A DNA stretch of 64,000 nt, taken from positions 1 to 64,000 of the forward strand of contig NZ_JADKYP010000008.1 of NCBI RefSeq assembly GCF_015354405.1, in the 5' to 3' direction. The first letter of the stretch is position 1, and the number at the start of each line of letters is the position of its first letter. Under the pieces are notes generated by a model. It had not been told where the DNA came from. It searched no databases and was given only the letters and a program-made list of their open reading frames with translations. Source of the stretch: Nocardia sp. BSTN01. GTDB taxonomy: Bacteria > Actinomycetota > Actinomycetes > Mycobacteriales > Mycobacteriaceae. The position numbers were made by a program, and so were the translations under genes. Below, in pieces: positions 36,741 through 45,668 of the stretch.

Positions 36741-37979
36741 ATGAGTACATCGACAGGATCGTCACCGGGTACCGATACCGCCGCCGGAAACGGACTTCCG
36801 GGCGGCGGGTCGCTCACCGAACCGTTCACCGCGGCGATCGCCGAGGCCGAGAAGCTGATCGCGGCAGCGGATTTCATCCACGACGAGAAGGATCTCGCCG
36901 AGGGCTACGACTACCTCGCGGGCAGTATCGCCGCGTGCCTGCAGCTGTCGGGCACGCACGGCACCAGCCACCCGTACTTCGTGAGCTCCACCGGCCCGCA
37001 CGCGAAAATGGGCCTGGACAACCCGGATACGCTCTACTACCACGCCAATGTCGAGCCGGGTGCGGAATATCTGCTCACCGGTGTCCGCGGCAGTACCGTC
37101 GACCTCAGCTTCCAGGTGCTGCGCGGCGACTACACCGCCACCGACGTGCCCAACGGCGACGACGCCTTCGACGATCGCCGCCTGCAGATCGCCGACGACG
37201 GCAGCTACCAGCTCCGCTTCGGCCCGCCGAAAGCCGATGCCGGGCCGAACTATTTCGTCCTCGGCGAGGGTGCCTCGATGCTCGCGGTGCGCGAGGTCTA
37301 CGGCGACTGGAACGCGGAGACGAAGGGCAGCATCCGCATCGAGCGCCTCGACACCGTCGGCACCGCGGCCCCCGAACCCGGTGTCGATCAGCTGCGCAAG
37401 CGGTATCGGGCCGCGGCGCGGGCGCTGGTGCAGCGCATCCACACCTGGTTCAACTTTCCCAAGTGGTTCTATCTCGACCTGCCGGTGAACACCCTCACCG
37501 AACCGCGGCTGACCGCGGGCGGGCTCAGCACGCAGTACTCCTCGGTCGGCCACTTCGATCTCGACGACGACCAGGCGCTGGTGATCACGGTGCCGAAATC
37601 CGATGCGCCGTATCAGGGTTTCCAGCTCGGCAGCCGCTGGTACATCTCCCTCGACTACGTCAATCACCAGACCAGCCTCAACAGCGCGCAGGCCCAGGTC
37701 GATCCGGACGGGCAGATCCGCATGGTGGTCTCGGCACGCAACCCGGGCATCGCCAACTGGATCGAGACCACGGGGCGCCGTCGCGGCATCCTGCAGTTCC
37801 GCTGGCAGCGCGTCGCCCGGGAGATGACCCCGGCGGACGGGCCGCAGTTCGCGCTGGTGCCGTTCGACGAGGTGGCGGCGCGGCTGCCGCATTACGACCT
37901 CAACCGCATCGATGAGCAGGGCTGGCGCGCCCGTATCGCCGACCGCCAGCGCGGTTTCGCCGATCGGATGCTCGGATGA
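36741..37979 (+). CDS. DUF1214 domain protein
   Basis: A 412-residue soluble protein. The C-terminal DUF1214 region (about 280-400) shows YSSVGHFDLDDDQALVITVP, GFQLGSRWYISLDYVNHQTS and the ARNPGIANWIETTGRRRG block. The N-terminal part (70-200) is also beta-rich, with LDNPDTLYYHANV. No enzyme activity is established for it. It is the first of three coupled genes (DUF1214-SDR-sulfotransferase); from memory the same trio occurs as Rv3531c-Rv3530c-Rv3529c in M. tuberculosis. It begins 35 nt after cysNC and overlaps the SDR gene by 4 nt. Confidence 0.8.
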   Translation: MSTSTGSSPGTDTAAGNGLPGGGSLTEPFTAAIAEAEKLIAAADFIHDEKDLAEGYDYLAGSIAACLQLSGTHGTSHPYFVSSTGPHAKMGLDNPDTLYYHANVEPGAEYLLTGVRGSTVDLSFQVLRGDYTATDVPNGDDAFDDRRLQIADDGSYQLRFGPPKADAGPNYFVLGEGASMLAVREVYGDWNAETKGSIRIERLDTVGTAAPEPGVDQLRKRYRAAARALVQRIHTWFNFPKWFYLDLPVNTLTEPRLTAGGLSTQYSSVGHFDLDDDQALVITVPKSDAPYQGFQLGSRWYISLDYVNHQTSLNSAQAQVDPDGQIRMVVSARNPGIANWIETTGRRRGILQFRWQRVAREMTPADGPQFALVPFDEVAARLPHYDLNRIDEQGWRARIADRQRGFADRMLG

Positions 37980-38767
37980 GCGCCGGAACGGGCCTGCTGG
38001 CCGACAAGGTGGTCGTGATCAGCGGCGTGGGCCCCGGACTGGGCCGCGCCCTGTGCGTTCAGGCGGCCGCGGCCGGTGCGAAGGTGGTGCTGGCCGCACG
38101 CACCGAATCGCGACTGCGGGAGGTGGCCGACGAGATCGACGGCGCGGGCGGGACGAGCCTGATCGTGCCGACCGACATCACCGACGATGCCGCGGTGGCG
38201 AATCTGGTCGAGCGCACGGTCGAGACCTTCGGCCGGGTCGACGCGCTGGTCAACAACGCGTTCGCGATGCCGTCGATGAAATCGCTGGCACGCACGGACT
38301 TTCAGCAGATCAGCGACAGCCTCGAGCTGACGGTACTGGGCACGCTGCGGGCGACCCAGGCCTTCACCGACGAACTCGCCAAGACCCGGGGCGCGGTGGT
38401 GATGATCAATTCGTCGGTGCTGCGGCACTCCGAACCGCGCTACGGCAGCTACAAGGTCGCCAAATCGGCGCTGCTGGCCATGTCGCAGACGCTGGCAACC
38501 GAACTGGGCGCCAAGGGGATTCGGGTCAACAGTGTGGCGCCCGGCTACATCTGGGCCGATCAGCTGAAGTGGTATTTCGGTGAGGTCGCCAAGAAATACG
38601 GCATCACCGTCGACCAGGTGTACGAGCAGACCGCCTCCCGGTCGGATCTGAAGCGACTGCCGGAACCGGACGAGATCGCCAGAGCCGTGGTGTTTCTCGC
38701 GTCCGAATGGGCCAGTGCCATCACCGGCCAGACCCTGGACGTCAACTGCGGCGAATACCACGTGTGA
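37976..38767 (+). CDS. Short-chain dehydrogenase/reductase of the sulfotransferase module
   Basis: A 263-residue classical SDR with a Rossmann glycine motif in the variant VISGVGPGLGRALC, NNAF at about residue 87, catalytic Ser in MINSSVLRHSEPRYGSYKVAKSAL split as S and YxxxK, and a C-terminal GQTLDVNCGEYHV. It is probably an NAD(P)-dependent alcohol/ketone oxidoreductase acting on the molecule later sulfated; this is inferred from the ATGA overlap with the DUF1214 gene and the sulfotransferase 13 nt downstream. Confidence 0.85.
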   Translation: MSAGTGLLADKVVVISGVGPGLGRALCVQAAAAGAKVVLAARTESRLREVADEIDGAGGTSLIVPTDITDDAAVANLVERTVETFGRVDALVNNAFAMPSMKSLARTDFQQISDSLELTVLGTLRATQAFTDELAKTRGAVVMINSSVLRHSEPRYGSYKVAKSALLAMSQTLATELGAKGIRVNSVAPGYIWADQLKWYFGEVAKKYGITVDQVYEQTASRSDLKRLPEPDEIARAVVFLASEWASAITGQTLDVNCGEYHV

Positions 38768-38780
38768 GGAGCAGAATTTC

Positions 38781-39917
38781 ATGACCGCTCGTACCAACGT
38801 CGGCACCGTCGAGGATCTGCACGCATCCGCCACCAAGGCGTGCGGTCTCACCGATTTCGGCCCCGACGACTACACCGAGGCGCTCGGTGTGCTGCTCGAC
38901 TCGTATCGGCGCGACGCCGACCTCACCGAACTCGGTTCCAAGATGAACCGCTACTTCCTGCGCGGCGCACTGGTCGCGCGGGCGTTGAGCGAGGCGTCCT
39001 GGCAGGCCAACCCCGGCTACGCCGAGACCGCCATCCAGCGGCCGATCTTCGTCACCGGCCTGCCCCGCACCGGCACCACCGCGCTGCACCGGCTGCTGGC
39101 CGCCGACCCGCAGCATCAGGCGCTCGAGATGTGGCTGACCGAACTGCCGCAGCCGCGTCCGCCGCGCGAGACCTGGGCCGACAATCCGGTGTTCCAGCAG
39201 ATCGATGCCGGTTTCGCGCAGCATCACATCGACAATCCGGAATTCATGGGCCTGCACTACATGAGTGCCGCCGAGGTCGAGGAATGCTGGCAGCTGCTGC
39301 GCCAGACGGTGAAGTCCATCGCCTACGAATCGCTGGCCTACCTGCCGACCTATTCGCAGTGGTTGCAGAAGCAGGACTGGACCAACGCCTATGAGCGGCA
39401 CAAGCGCAATCTGCAGTTGATCGGCCTCGGTGATTCCAGGGGCTGGGTACTGAAGAACCCCAGCCACCTGTTCGCGCTGGACGCGCTGATGGAGGTCTAC
39501 CCCGACGCGCTGATCATCCAGACCCATCGCGACCCGGTGACCATCGTCGGGTCCTCGTGCAGCCTGTCCGAACAGGCCACCAAGGGCTGGTCGAACACCT
39601 TCGTCGGCGAGACGATCGGCCGCACGCAGCTGGAGTTGTGGTCTCGGGGACTGCGCGAATTCAATTCCGCGCGTGGGCGTTACAACCCCGAGCAGTTCCT
39701 CGACGTTCAATTCGAGGATTTGCGGGCGGACCCGTTCGGCACCGTCGAGAAGATCTATTCGAGCTTCGGGCTGGATTACACCGAACCCGCCCGGAATGCG
39801 ATGCGGACGCTCGACGAGGAGAGCAAATCGGGCGATCGCAAACCCGCGCACAAGTATTCGCTGGCCGACTACGGGCTGACCGAGGACGAGGTCAGGTCGG
39901 TCTTCGCCGATCTCTGA
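38781..39917 (+). CDS. PAPS-dependent sulfotransferase
   Basis: A 378-residue sulfotransferase-family protein. The PAPS 5'-phosphosulfate loop is FVTGLPRTGTTALHRLL near residue 95, and the 3'-phosphate site falls in QTHRDPVTIVGSSCSLSEQ near 245. It moves the sulfuryl group from PAPS to a hydroxyl of an unknown, perhaps lipid or steroid-like, acceptor. GAGGAG 9 nt before ATG 38781 fixes the start. Co-location with cysD-cysNC, which make PAPS, supports sulfation as the operon's output. A strong terminator follows. Confidence 0.87.
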   Translation: MTARTNVGTVEDLHASATKACGLTDFGPDDYTEALGVLLDSYRRDADLTELGSKMNRYFLRGALVARALSEASWQANPGYAETAIQRPIFVTGLPRTGTTALHRLLAADPQHQALEMWLTELPQPRPPRETWADNPVFQQIDAGFAQHHIDNPEFMGLHYMSAAEVEECWQLLRQTVKSIAYESLAYLPTYSQWLQKQDWTNAYERHKRNLQLIGLGDSRGWVLKNPSHLFALDALMEVYPDALIIQTHRDPVTIVGSSCSLSEQATKGWSNTFVGETIGRTQLELWSRGLREFNSARGRYNPEQFLDVQFEDLRADPFGTVEKIYSSFGLDYTEPARNAMRTLDEESKSGDRKPAHKYSLADYGLTEDEVRSVFADL

Positions 39918-39929
39918 GATCGCTGTACC

Positions 39930-39978
39930 CGCCGCGGGCCGGCTCGGAATCATCGTCCGAGCCGGCTCGCGGCGTTTT
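39930..39978 (+). terminator. Strong intrinsic terminator of the cysD-sulfotransferase operon
   Basis: The 18-bp stem CGCCGCGGGCCGGCTCGG / CCGAGCCGGCTCGCGGCG (one mismatch) has a 9-nt loop and is followed by TTTT at 39975-39978. It sits between the convergent sulfotransferase and TetR genes. Confidence 0.85.
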
Positions 39979-40006
39979 CCGCCGCACAAGCCGTCAGGCG
40001 GACGTG

Positions 40007-40672
40007 TCAGACCTCGGTGGATTTCTCGCGGCGGCGGGCGCGGCGCTGCTGGATGGCGGCGAAACGGATCTCCAGGCCCGTGAGGAACGACTCCAGCGCC
40101 AATTCGAAGCTCTCCGAGTCGATTTCATCGGCCTTTGCGCGCAGCAGGTGTGCCTGTTCCAGGTGCGGATAGCGGTCGCGATAGACCTGCACGTCGTCGA
40201 CGAAGCCGCGGGAGAACGACCCGACGGTCGAGCCCATCACCACGTAGCGGGTGGCCGCGCCGATCATGGTGGCCTGGCGGGGTGGCCAGCCGGCGCCGAC
40301 CAGGCCGCCGTGCACGGCGTCGGCCGCGCGCAGATTCTCTTCGCGCTTACCGGGGCCCGAGGCCAGGTAGGGGACGAAGTTGGGGTGGCGGACCAGGGCC
40401 GCGCGATAGGAACGCGCCCACGAGACGAGGCCGGTGCGCCAGTCGGCGGTTTCGAAGGCCGACGCGTCCACATGGGACATGATGCCGGCGGCGATATCGT
40501 CGAGCAGATCGTCCTTGGTGGGGTAGTGACCGTACAGCGAGGCCGCCTGAACACCCAGTTCGGCGGCCAGTTTCCGCATCGACAGCTCGGGTAGTCCGTC
40601 GCGATCGATCAATTCCAGTGCCGTCTTGCGAATGCGTTCGCGACTGAGTAGCGGTACCCGTGGCCGGGGCAT
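40007..40672 (-). CDS. TetR-family repressor of the acyl-CoA operon
   Basis: A 221-residue regulator with a TetR helix-turn-helix (about 12-55: ALELIDRDGLPELSMRKLAAELGV and ASLYGHYPTKDDLLDDI) and an alpha-helical ligand domain (TetR_C type). ATG 40672 is preferred to GTG 40681 because GGAGG lies 8 nt before it. It is divergent to the acyl-CoA dehydrogenase gene, and the intergenic region carries the inverted repeat CCTAAC-N8-GTTAGG. It probably represses that operon until an acyl-CoA ligand binds. Confidence 0.85.
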   Translation of the reverse strand: MPRPRVPLLSRERIRKTALELIDRDGLPELSMRKLAAELGVQAASLYGHYPTKDDLLDDIAAGIMSHVDASAFETADWRTGLVSWARSYRAALVRHPNFVPYLASGPGKREENLRAADAVHGGLVGAGWPPRQATMIGAATRYVVMGSTVGSFSRGFVDDVQVYRDRYPHLEQAHLLRAKADEIDSESFELALESFLTGLEIRFAAIQQRRARRREKSTEV

Positions 40673-40780
40673 CCTCGCCACCTCCTTCGCCGCGACACCG
40701 ATCCGTGCCGAGTCAACCTACACCGTCCGGGGCCGGGGCCTTGAACATCCGAACAGTGTTAGTTTATCGTGCGCTAGATA

Positions 40781-40800
40781 CCTAACAACGTTCGGTTAGG
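40781..40800. promoter_or_regulatory. Candidate TetR operator
   Basis: CCTAAC-N8-GTTAGG lies 12 nt upstream of the acyl-CoA dehydrogenase ATG and overlaps the likely transcription start (TAGATA at 40775-40780 as -10). A related GTTAG at 40759-40763 may extend the site. Confidence 0.55.
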
Positions 40801-40812
40801 AGTTTTCCCGTC

Positions 40813-41964
40813 ATGGATCTGGAACTCGGCGATGCCCACCGCGAGCTGCGCGAGGTTGCCCGCGCGTGGGTCGACAAGGAGGTCGTGCCCTACGCCGCGG
40901 CCTGGGATCGGGCCGAAGCGGTGGATACCGCGATCGTGTGCAAGCTCGGTGACATGGGCTTTCTCGGCATCGAGATCACCGAGGAATACGGCGGCTCGGG
41001 CGGCGACGCGCTGTCGTACTGCCTGCTGCTCGAGGAACTCGGCCGCGGCGACAGCTCGGTGCGCGGCATCGTCTCGGTCTCGCTCGGCCTGGTCGGCAAG
41101 TCGCTCGCGACCTACGGCAGCGAACAGCAGAAACAGGACTGGCTGCCGCGACTGTGCGCCGGGGAGTCGCTGGGCTGCTTCGGTCTCACCGAACCGGGCA
41201 CCGGGTCCGACGCGGCGAATCTGACCACCCGCGCCGTCCGCGACGGCGAGGACTGGGTCCTCACCGGCACCAAGATGTTCATCACCAACGGCACCTGGGC
41301 CGATATCGCGCTGATCTTCGCCCGCACCGGCCAACCGGGCCCCAAGGGCGTCACCGCCTTCCTCGTGCCCACGGACGCACCGGGTTTCGGCCGTACCGAG
41401 ATCAAGGGCAAACTCGGCCTGCGTGGCCAGGCCACCGCGGAAATCGTGCTCGACGGGGTGCGGGTGCCGGATTCGGCGCGACTCGGCGGCGAGGGGCAAG
41501 GCTTCCGGATCGCGATGGCCGCCCTCGACAAGGGACGCATGGGCGTGGCCGCGGGATGTGTCGGGGTCGCCCGCGCCTGCCTCGAGGCCGCCGTGCGCTA
41601 CGCCGGAGAACGCGAACAGTTCGGCAAACCGATCGCCTCCTACCAGCTGGTCCAAGAGTTGATCGCCGATATCGCCGTCGACGTGGAGGCCGCTCGGCTG
41701 CTGGCCTGGCGGGTCGCCGATCTGGTCGACCGGGGAAAGCCGTTCGGGACCGAGGCGTCGGTGGCGAAACTGTTCGCCAGCGAGGCCGCGGTGAAGGCGG
41801 CGAACAACGCCATCCAGGTCTTCGGCGGGTACGGCTACATCGACGAATACCCGGTGTCGAAGTATCTGCGCGATGCGCGGGTGCTCACCCTCTACGAAGG
41901 CACCAGCCAGATCCAGAAACTACTCATCGGCCGGGCCCTCACCGGCGTGAACGCCTTCGTGTGA
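40813..41964 (+). CDS. Acyl-CoA dehydrogenase
   Basis: A 383-residue FadE-type flavoprotein oxidising acyl-CoA to trans-2-enoyl-CoA. The FAD/substrate signature LTEPGTGSDAANL is near 126 and KMFITNGTWAD near 155. The C-terminal LYEGTSQIQKLLIGR carries the usual catalytic glutamate position. It is the first gene of a TetR-controlled operon with a second dehydrogenase, an SDR, a broken ligase and a MaoC hydratase, a beta-oxidation-like set. Chain length or branching of the substrate is unknown. Confidence 0.92.
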   Translation: MDLELGDAHRELREVARAWVDKEVVPYAAAWDRAEAVDTAIVCKLGDMGFLGIEITEEYGGSGGDALSYCLLLEELGRGDSSVRGIVSVSLGLVGKSLATYGSEQQKQDWLPRLCAGESLGCFGLTEPGTGSDAANLTTRAVRDGEDWVLTGTKMFITNGTWADIALIFARTGQPGPKGVTAFLVPTDAPGFGRTEIKGKLGLRGQATAEIVLDGVRVPDSARLGGEGQGFRIAMAALDKGRMGVAAGCVGVARACLEAAVRYAGEREQFGKPIASYQLVQELIADIAVDVEAARLLAWRVADLVDRGKPFGTEASVAKLFASEAAVKAANNAIQVFGGYGYIDEYPVSKYLRDARVLTLYEGTSQIQKLLIGRALTGVNAFV

Positions 41965-41989
41965 CAACCGATTTCGAGGAGAGAATTCG

Positions 41990-42748
41990 ATGACAGATCA
42001 GCGCAGAGTGGCCGTGGTGACCGGGGCCGCCCGGGGCATCGGCGCGGCCACCGCGGCCCGGCTGGCCGCCGGCGGGGCGGCCGTCGCCATCGCCGACCTC
42101 GACGAGAACGCCTGCAAGACAATGGTGGACGAGATCGTCGCCGCCGGTGGGGTGGCCGTCCCGCTGGCCTGCGATGTCACCGACGAGGCGAGCGTCGACG
42201 CCGCCTTCGATCGCGTCGCCGCGGAACTGGGGTCGCTCGACATCCTGGTCAACAACGCCGGCGTGCTGCGCGACAATCTGCTGTTCAAGATGTCGGCCGA
42301 CGATTGGGACACCGTGATGTCGGTCCACCTGCGCGGCGCGTTCCTGTGTTCCCGTGCGGCACAACGGCATATGGTCGCCCACCGGTACGGCAAGATCGTC
42401 AACACCTCCAGTGTCTCAGCGCTCGGCAACCGCGGGCAGGCCAACTACTCGGCCGCCAAGATGGGTATCCAGGGACTCACCCGCACCCTGGCGATCGAAC
42501 TGGGCCCCTACGGCATCACCGTCAACGCGGTCGCCCCGGGCTTCATCGTCACCGAGATGACCGCCGCCACCGCGGCCCGCGTCGGCGTGTCGGTCGAGGA
42601 GTGGCAGGCGAAATCGGCCGAGATCACGCCGGTGCGCCGGGTCGGCCGCCCCGAGGACATCGCCAACACCGTGGCCTTCCTCGCCTCCGACGAGGCGTCC
42701 TTCATCACCGGCCAGACCATTTATGTCGACGGCGGCCGTCGGCTCTGA
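41990..42748 (+). CDS. FabG-like short-chain dehydrogenase
   Basis: A 252-residue classical SDR with TGAARGIGAATA near residue 11, NNAG near 91, catalytic serine in NTSSVSAL, YSAAKMG near 153, and the C-terminal SFITGQTIYVDGG. It resembles 3-oxoacyl-(ACP/CoA) reductases and probably serves as the 3-hydroxyacyl-CoA dehydrogenase of the operon. AGGAGAG 25 nt after the previous stop gives a good ribosome-binding site. Confidence 0.88.
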   Translation: MTDQRRVAVVTGAARGIGAATAARLAAGGAAVAIADLDENACKTMVDEIVAAGGVAVPLACDVTDEASVDAAFDRVAAELGSLDILVNNAGVLRDNLLFKMSADDWDTVMSVHLRGAFLCSRAAQRHMVAHRYGKIVNTSSVSALGNRGQANYSAAKMGIQGLTRTLAIELGPYGITVNAVAPGFIVTEMTAATAARVGVSVEEWQAKSAEITPVRRVGRPEDIANTVAFLASDEASFITGQTIYVDGGRRL

Positions 42749-42768
42749 AATCCTTTCAGGAGAACACC

Positions 42769-43926
42769 ATGCGCAGAACAGGCTTCACCGCCGACCACGA
42801 CGCCTTCCGCGGCACCATCCGCAAATTCGTCGAGACCGAAGTGGCCCCGGTCTACGACACGTGGCTCGAGGCGGGCATCGTGCCTCGCGAGTTCTATTAC
42901 AAGCTGGCCGAATTGGGCGTCTTCGGCATCGAGGTGCCCGAGGAATACGGCGGCGCCGGCATCGAGTCGTTCCGATTCCAGGCGATCCTCATGGAGGAAA
43001 CGGCACGGGCGGGTGTGTCGTTCGGCGGCTCCAGCGTGCACGTCGGTCTGTGCCTGCCGTATCTGAAGAAGCTCGCCACCGAGGAGCAGAAACAGCGCTG
43101 GCTGCCCGGATTCGCCGCCGGGGAGATCATGTTCGCCATCGCCATGACCGAACCCGGCACCGGATCGGATCTGGCCGGAATGCGTACCACCGCCAAGCTT
43201 TCCGAGGACGGCGCGCACTATGTGCTCAACGGCGCCAAGACGTTCATCACCGGCGGTGTGAACGCTGACCGGGTCATCGTCTGCGCCCGCACCGCGCCAC
43301 CCCGCGAGGACGACCGCCGCTTCGGCATCTCTCTGCTCGTGGTCGACACCACGTCGCCGGGCTACACGATCGGCCGCAAACTCGACAAGCTGGGCCTGCG
43401 GAGCTCCGATACCGCCGAGCTGAACTTCACCGACGTCCGGGTGCCGGTCGAGGACCTGCTGGGCGAGGAGAACAAGGGCTTCTCCTATCTCGGCCAGAAT
43501 CTGCCCCAGGAGCGGCTGTCCATCGCCGCCGGCGCCTACGCTCAGGCCGCGGCCGCGGTGCGGTTCGCGCAGGAATACACCCAGCAGCGCAATGTCTTCG
43601 GCAAACCCGTCGCCTCGTTCCAGAACACCAAATTCGAGCTCGCCGCCTGCAAGGCCGAGGTCGACGCGGCCGAGGCTGTGGTGGATCGGGCCCTCGACGC
43701 CCTCGACGCCGGTGAACTCAGCGCCGCCGACGCCGCGTCGGCGAAACTGTTCTGCACCGAGGTCGCCGCCCGCGTCATCGACCGCTGCCTGCAGCTGCAC
43801 GGCGGCTACGGATTCATCAACGAATATCCGATCGCCCGGCTGTATGCCGACAACCGGGTCAATCGCATCTACGGCGGGACGAACGAGGTCATGAAGATGA
43901 TCATCGCCAAGGACATGGGTCTGTGA
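42769..43926 (+). CDS. Acyl-CoA dehydrogenase, second paralogue
   Basis: A 385-residue FadE-type protein. MTEPGTGSDLAGM and FITGGVNADR mark the flavin domain. The C-terminal loop reads RIYGGTNEVMKM, with glycine where many homologues place the catalytic glutamate, as in the FadE subgroup whose base lies elsewhere. CAGGAGA precedes ATG 42769; the longer upstream frame is not homologous. It overlaps the following ligase pseudogene by 4 nt (GTGA). Confidence 0.9.
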   Translation: MRRTGFTADHDAFRGTIRKFVETEVAPVYDTWLEAGIVPREFYYKLAELGVFGIEVPEEYGGAGIESFRFQAILMEETARAGVSFGGSSVHVGLCLPYLKKLATEEQKQRWLPGFAAGEIMFAIAMTEPGTGSDLAGMRTTAKLSEDGAHYVLNGAKTFITGGVNADRVIVCARTAPPREDDRRFGISLLVVDTTSPGYTIGRKLDKLGLRSSDTAELNFTDVRVPVEDLLGEENKGFSYLGQNLPQERLSIAAGAYAQAAAAVRFAQEYTQQRNVFGKPVASFQNTKFELAACKAEVDAAEAVVDRALDALDAGELSAADAASAKLFCTEVAARVIDRCLQLHGGYGFINEYPIARLYADNRVNRIYGGTNEVMKMIIAKDMGL

Positions 43927-45072
43927 ACGCGACGCTGTCGCTGGCGAGCATCCTCGCCGAACCGGCGCGGCGCCGGCCCGATCACGTCGCGCTCATCGAG
44001 GGCGACCGCCGGCTCACCTTCGCCGAATTGTGGCGTGCGGCAAGGCAACAGGCCGGCGCGCTGATCGTCCAGCGTTCCCCGCTGGATACCGCGGTGGTGT
44101 TCTACACCAGCGGGACCACCGGCCGGCCCAAAGGCGCGGAGCTGAGCCATCTCAATATGGTCATGTGCGCCACCGTGAACGCCTTCGACGCCAACGATGT
44201 GCACCGCGACGACATCGCCCTCGGTGCGCTGCCGCTGTTCCACGTGTTCGGGCAGACGGTCTCGATGAACTCGACCTGGCGGGTCGGCGCGACGCTCGTG
44301 CTGATGCCGAGATTCACCGCGCCCGAGGCGATTCGGCTGATGGTGACCGAGCGGGTGAACACCTTCCACGGCGTCCCGACGATGTATCACGGACTGATCG
44401 ACGCGGCCGCCGATGCCGGCGAACTCCCCGCACTGCGGCTGTGCATCTCCGGTGGCGCGGCACTGCCGCTGCCGGTGCTGGAACGGTTCGAGGAGGTGTT
44501 CGACGCGCAGATCCTCGAGGGATACGGGCTGTCGGAGACCTCACCGACCGCCGCGGTGAATCAGCCGGTCTTCGGACCGCGCGCCGGCACCGTCGGACAT
44601 CCGGTCTGGGGTGTGGACGTCGAGATCGCCGCGGTCGGTGATGCCGGGATCGTTCAGCGGGTACACCGGCAATCCGGAGGCGAGCGCGCGGGCCGTGGTC
44701 GACGGCTGGTTCCGCACCGGCGACCTCGGCGTGCGCGACGAGCAGGGCTATCTGCGGATCGTCGACCGGATCAAGGAGATGATCATCCGCGGCGGATTCA
44801 ACGTCTATCCCACCGAGGTGGAGGAGGCGCTGCTGCGGCATCCGAAGATCGCGCAGGTGGCGGTGATCGGGGTGCCGGACGAGAACTATGGCGAGGAGAT
44901 CGTCGCGGTCGTCGTGCCCGCCGGTGAGATCGGCGCCGAAGAGGTCATCGCCTACGGACGCGAGCATGTGGCACGGTACAAATATCCGCGGCGGGTGGAG
45001 TTCGTCTCCGAGCTACCGCTGGGGCCCACGCACAAGGTTCTCAAACGCGAACTGAAGCAACGTTTCATGTGA
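43923..45072 (+). pseudogene. Decayed acyl-CoA ligase (AMP-binding) with two deletions and a frameshift
   Basis: Ligase motifs are present but cannot be read in one frame. Frame 1 from GTG 43923 gives the N-terminus to about residue 47, then jumps straight to DTAVVFYTSGTTGRPKGAE, so about 100 residues usual for the family are missing in frame. It continues through GYGLSETSPT to about 44640. There the A6 region is lost and the frame shifts; the rest (FSGYTGNPEAS, DGWFRTGDLG, PLGPTHKVLKRELK) is read in another frame to 45072. Frame 1 otherwise runs on as nonsense to 44927. A normal protein would be about 500 residues. Assembly error is the alternative. Confidence 0.8.
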
Positions 45073-45112
45073 CCCGGCGGCTTGCGCCCCGGCAGCAGGA
45101 AAGGGACGAGAT

Positions 45113-45565
45113 ATGACCGATTTCGCCGATCTGGACGCCCTCGCCGCGGCCGTGGGCACCGAACTCGGTGTCAGCGACTGGTTGCAGGTCGACCAGGACC
45201 GCATCAATACCTTCGCCGACGCCACCGGCGACCACCAGTGGATCCACGTCGACGCCGAGAAGGCCGCGCAGGGCCCCTACGGACACACCATCGCGCACGG
45301 ATTCCTCACGCTGTCGCTGCTGGTGCCGCTGAGCAATCAGGCGACCACGGTGGGTGGCATCACGATGGCAATCAACTACGGGCTCAACAAGGTTCGCTTC
45401 ATCACGCCGGTGCCGTCCGGCGGCCGCATCCGCGCCCGCGTCCACCTCGACTCGGTCTCCGAGATCCCCGGCGGCATCCAGGCGGTGCGGACGGTCACCA
45501 TCGAACTGGAAGGCGCGGACAAGCCCGCGTGCGTCGCGGAAAGCATCGTGCGCTACCTGAAGTGA
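45113..45565 (+). CDS. MaoC-like enoyl-CoA hydratase
   Basis: A 150-residue hot-dog-fold protein with the hydratase-2 catalytic motif DATGDHQWIHVD near residues 38-49 and YGHTIAHGFLTLSL. It adds water to trans-2-enoyl-CoA. It is the last gene of the acyl-CoA operon; AGGAAAGGGACGAG supplies a ribosome-binding site. A shared terminator with trpD follows. Confidence 0.88.
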   Translation: MTDFADLDALAAAVGTELGVSDWLQVDQDRINTFADATGDHQWIHVDAEKAAQGPYGHTIAHGFLTLSLLVPLSNQATTVGGITMAINYGLNKVRFITPVPSGGRIRARVHLDSVSEIPGGIQAVRTVTIELEGADKPACVAESIVRYLK

Positions 45566-45571
45566 GCGTGG

Positions 45572-45610
45572 GCCGCGGCGGGGCGAAAATTCGTCCGCTC
45601 CCGCCGCGGC
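45572..45610. terminator. Bidirectional terminator between maoC and trpD
   Basis: The perfect 11-bp stem GCCGCGGCGGG / CCCGCCGCGGC has a 17-nt loop containing AAAATT. It lies between two convergent genes and could stop both transcripts. Confidence 0.6.
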
Positions 45611-45668
45611 GTCAACGTCGTCTGCGAGGCAACGGTGTGAGGCCGCGCCGGATTGTCGCGTGCGGCTC

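Noticed and set aside
42304-42768. Longer N-terminus for the second acyl-CoA dehydrogenase
   Set aside because: The extra 155 codons are a shadow of the SDR gene; ATG 42769 has a good ribosome-binding site.
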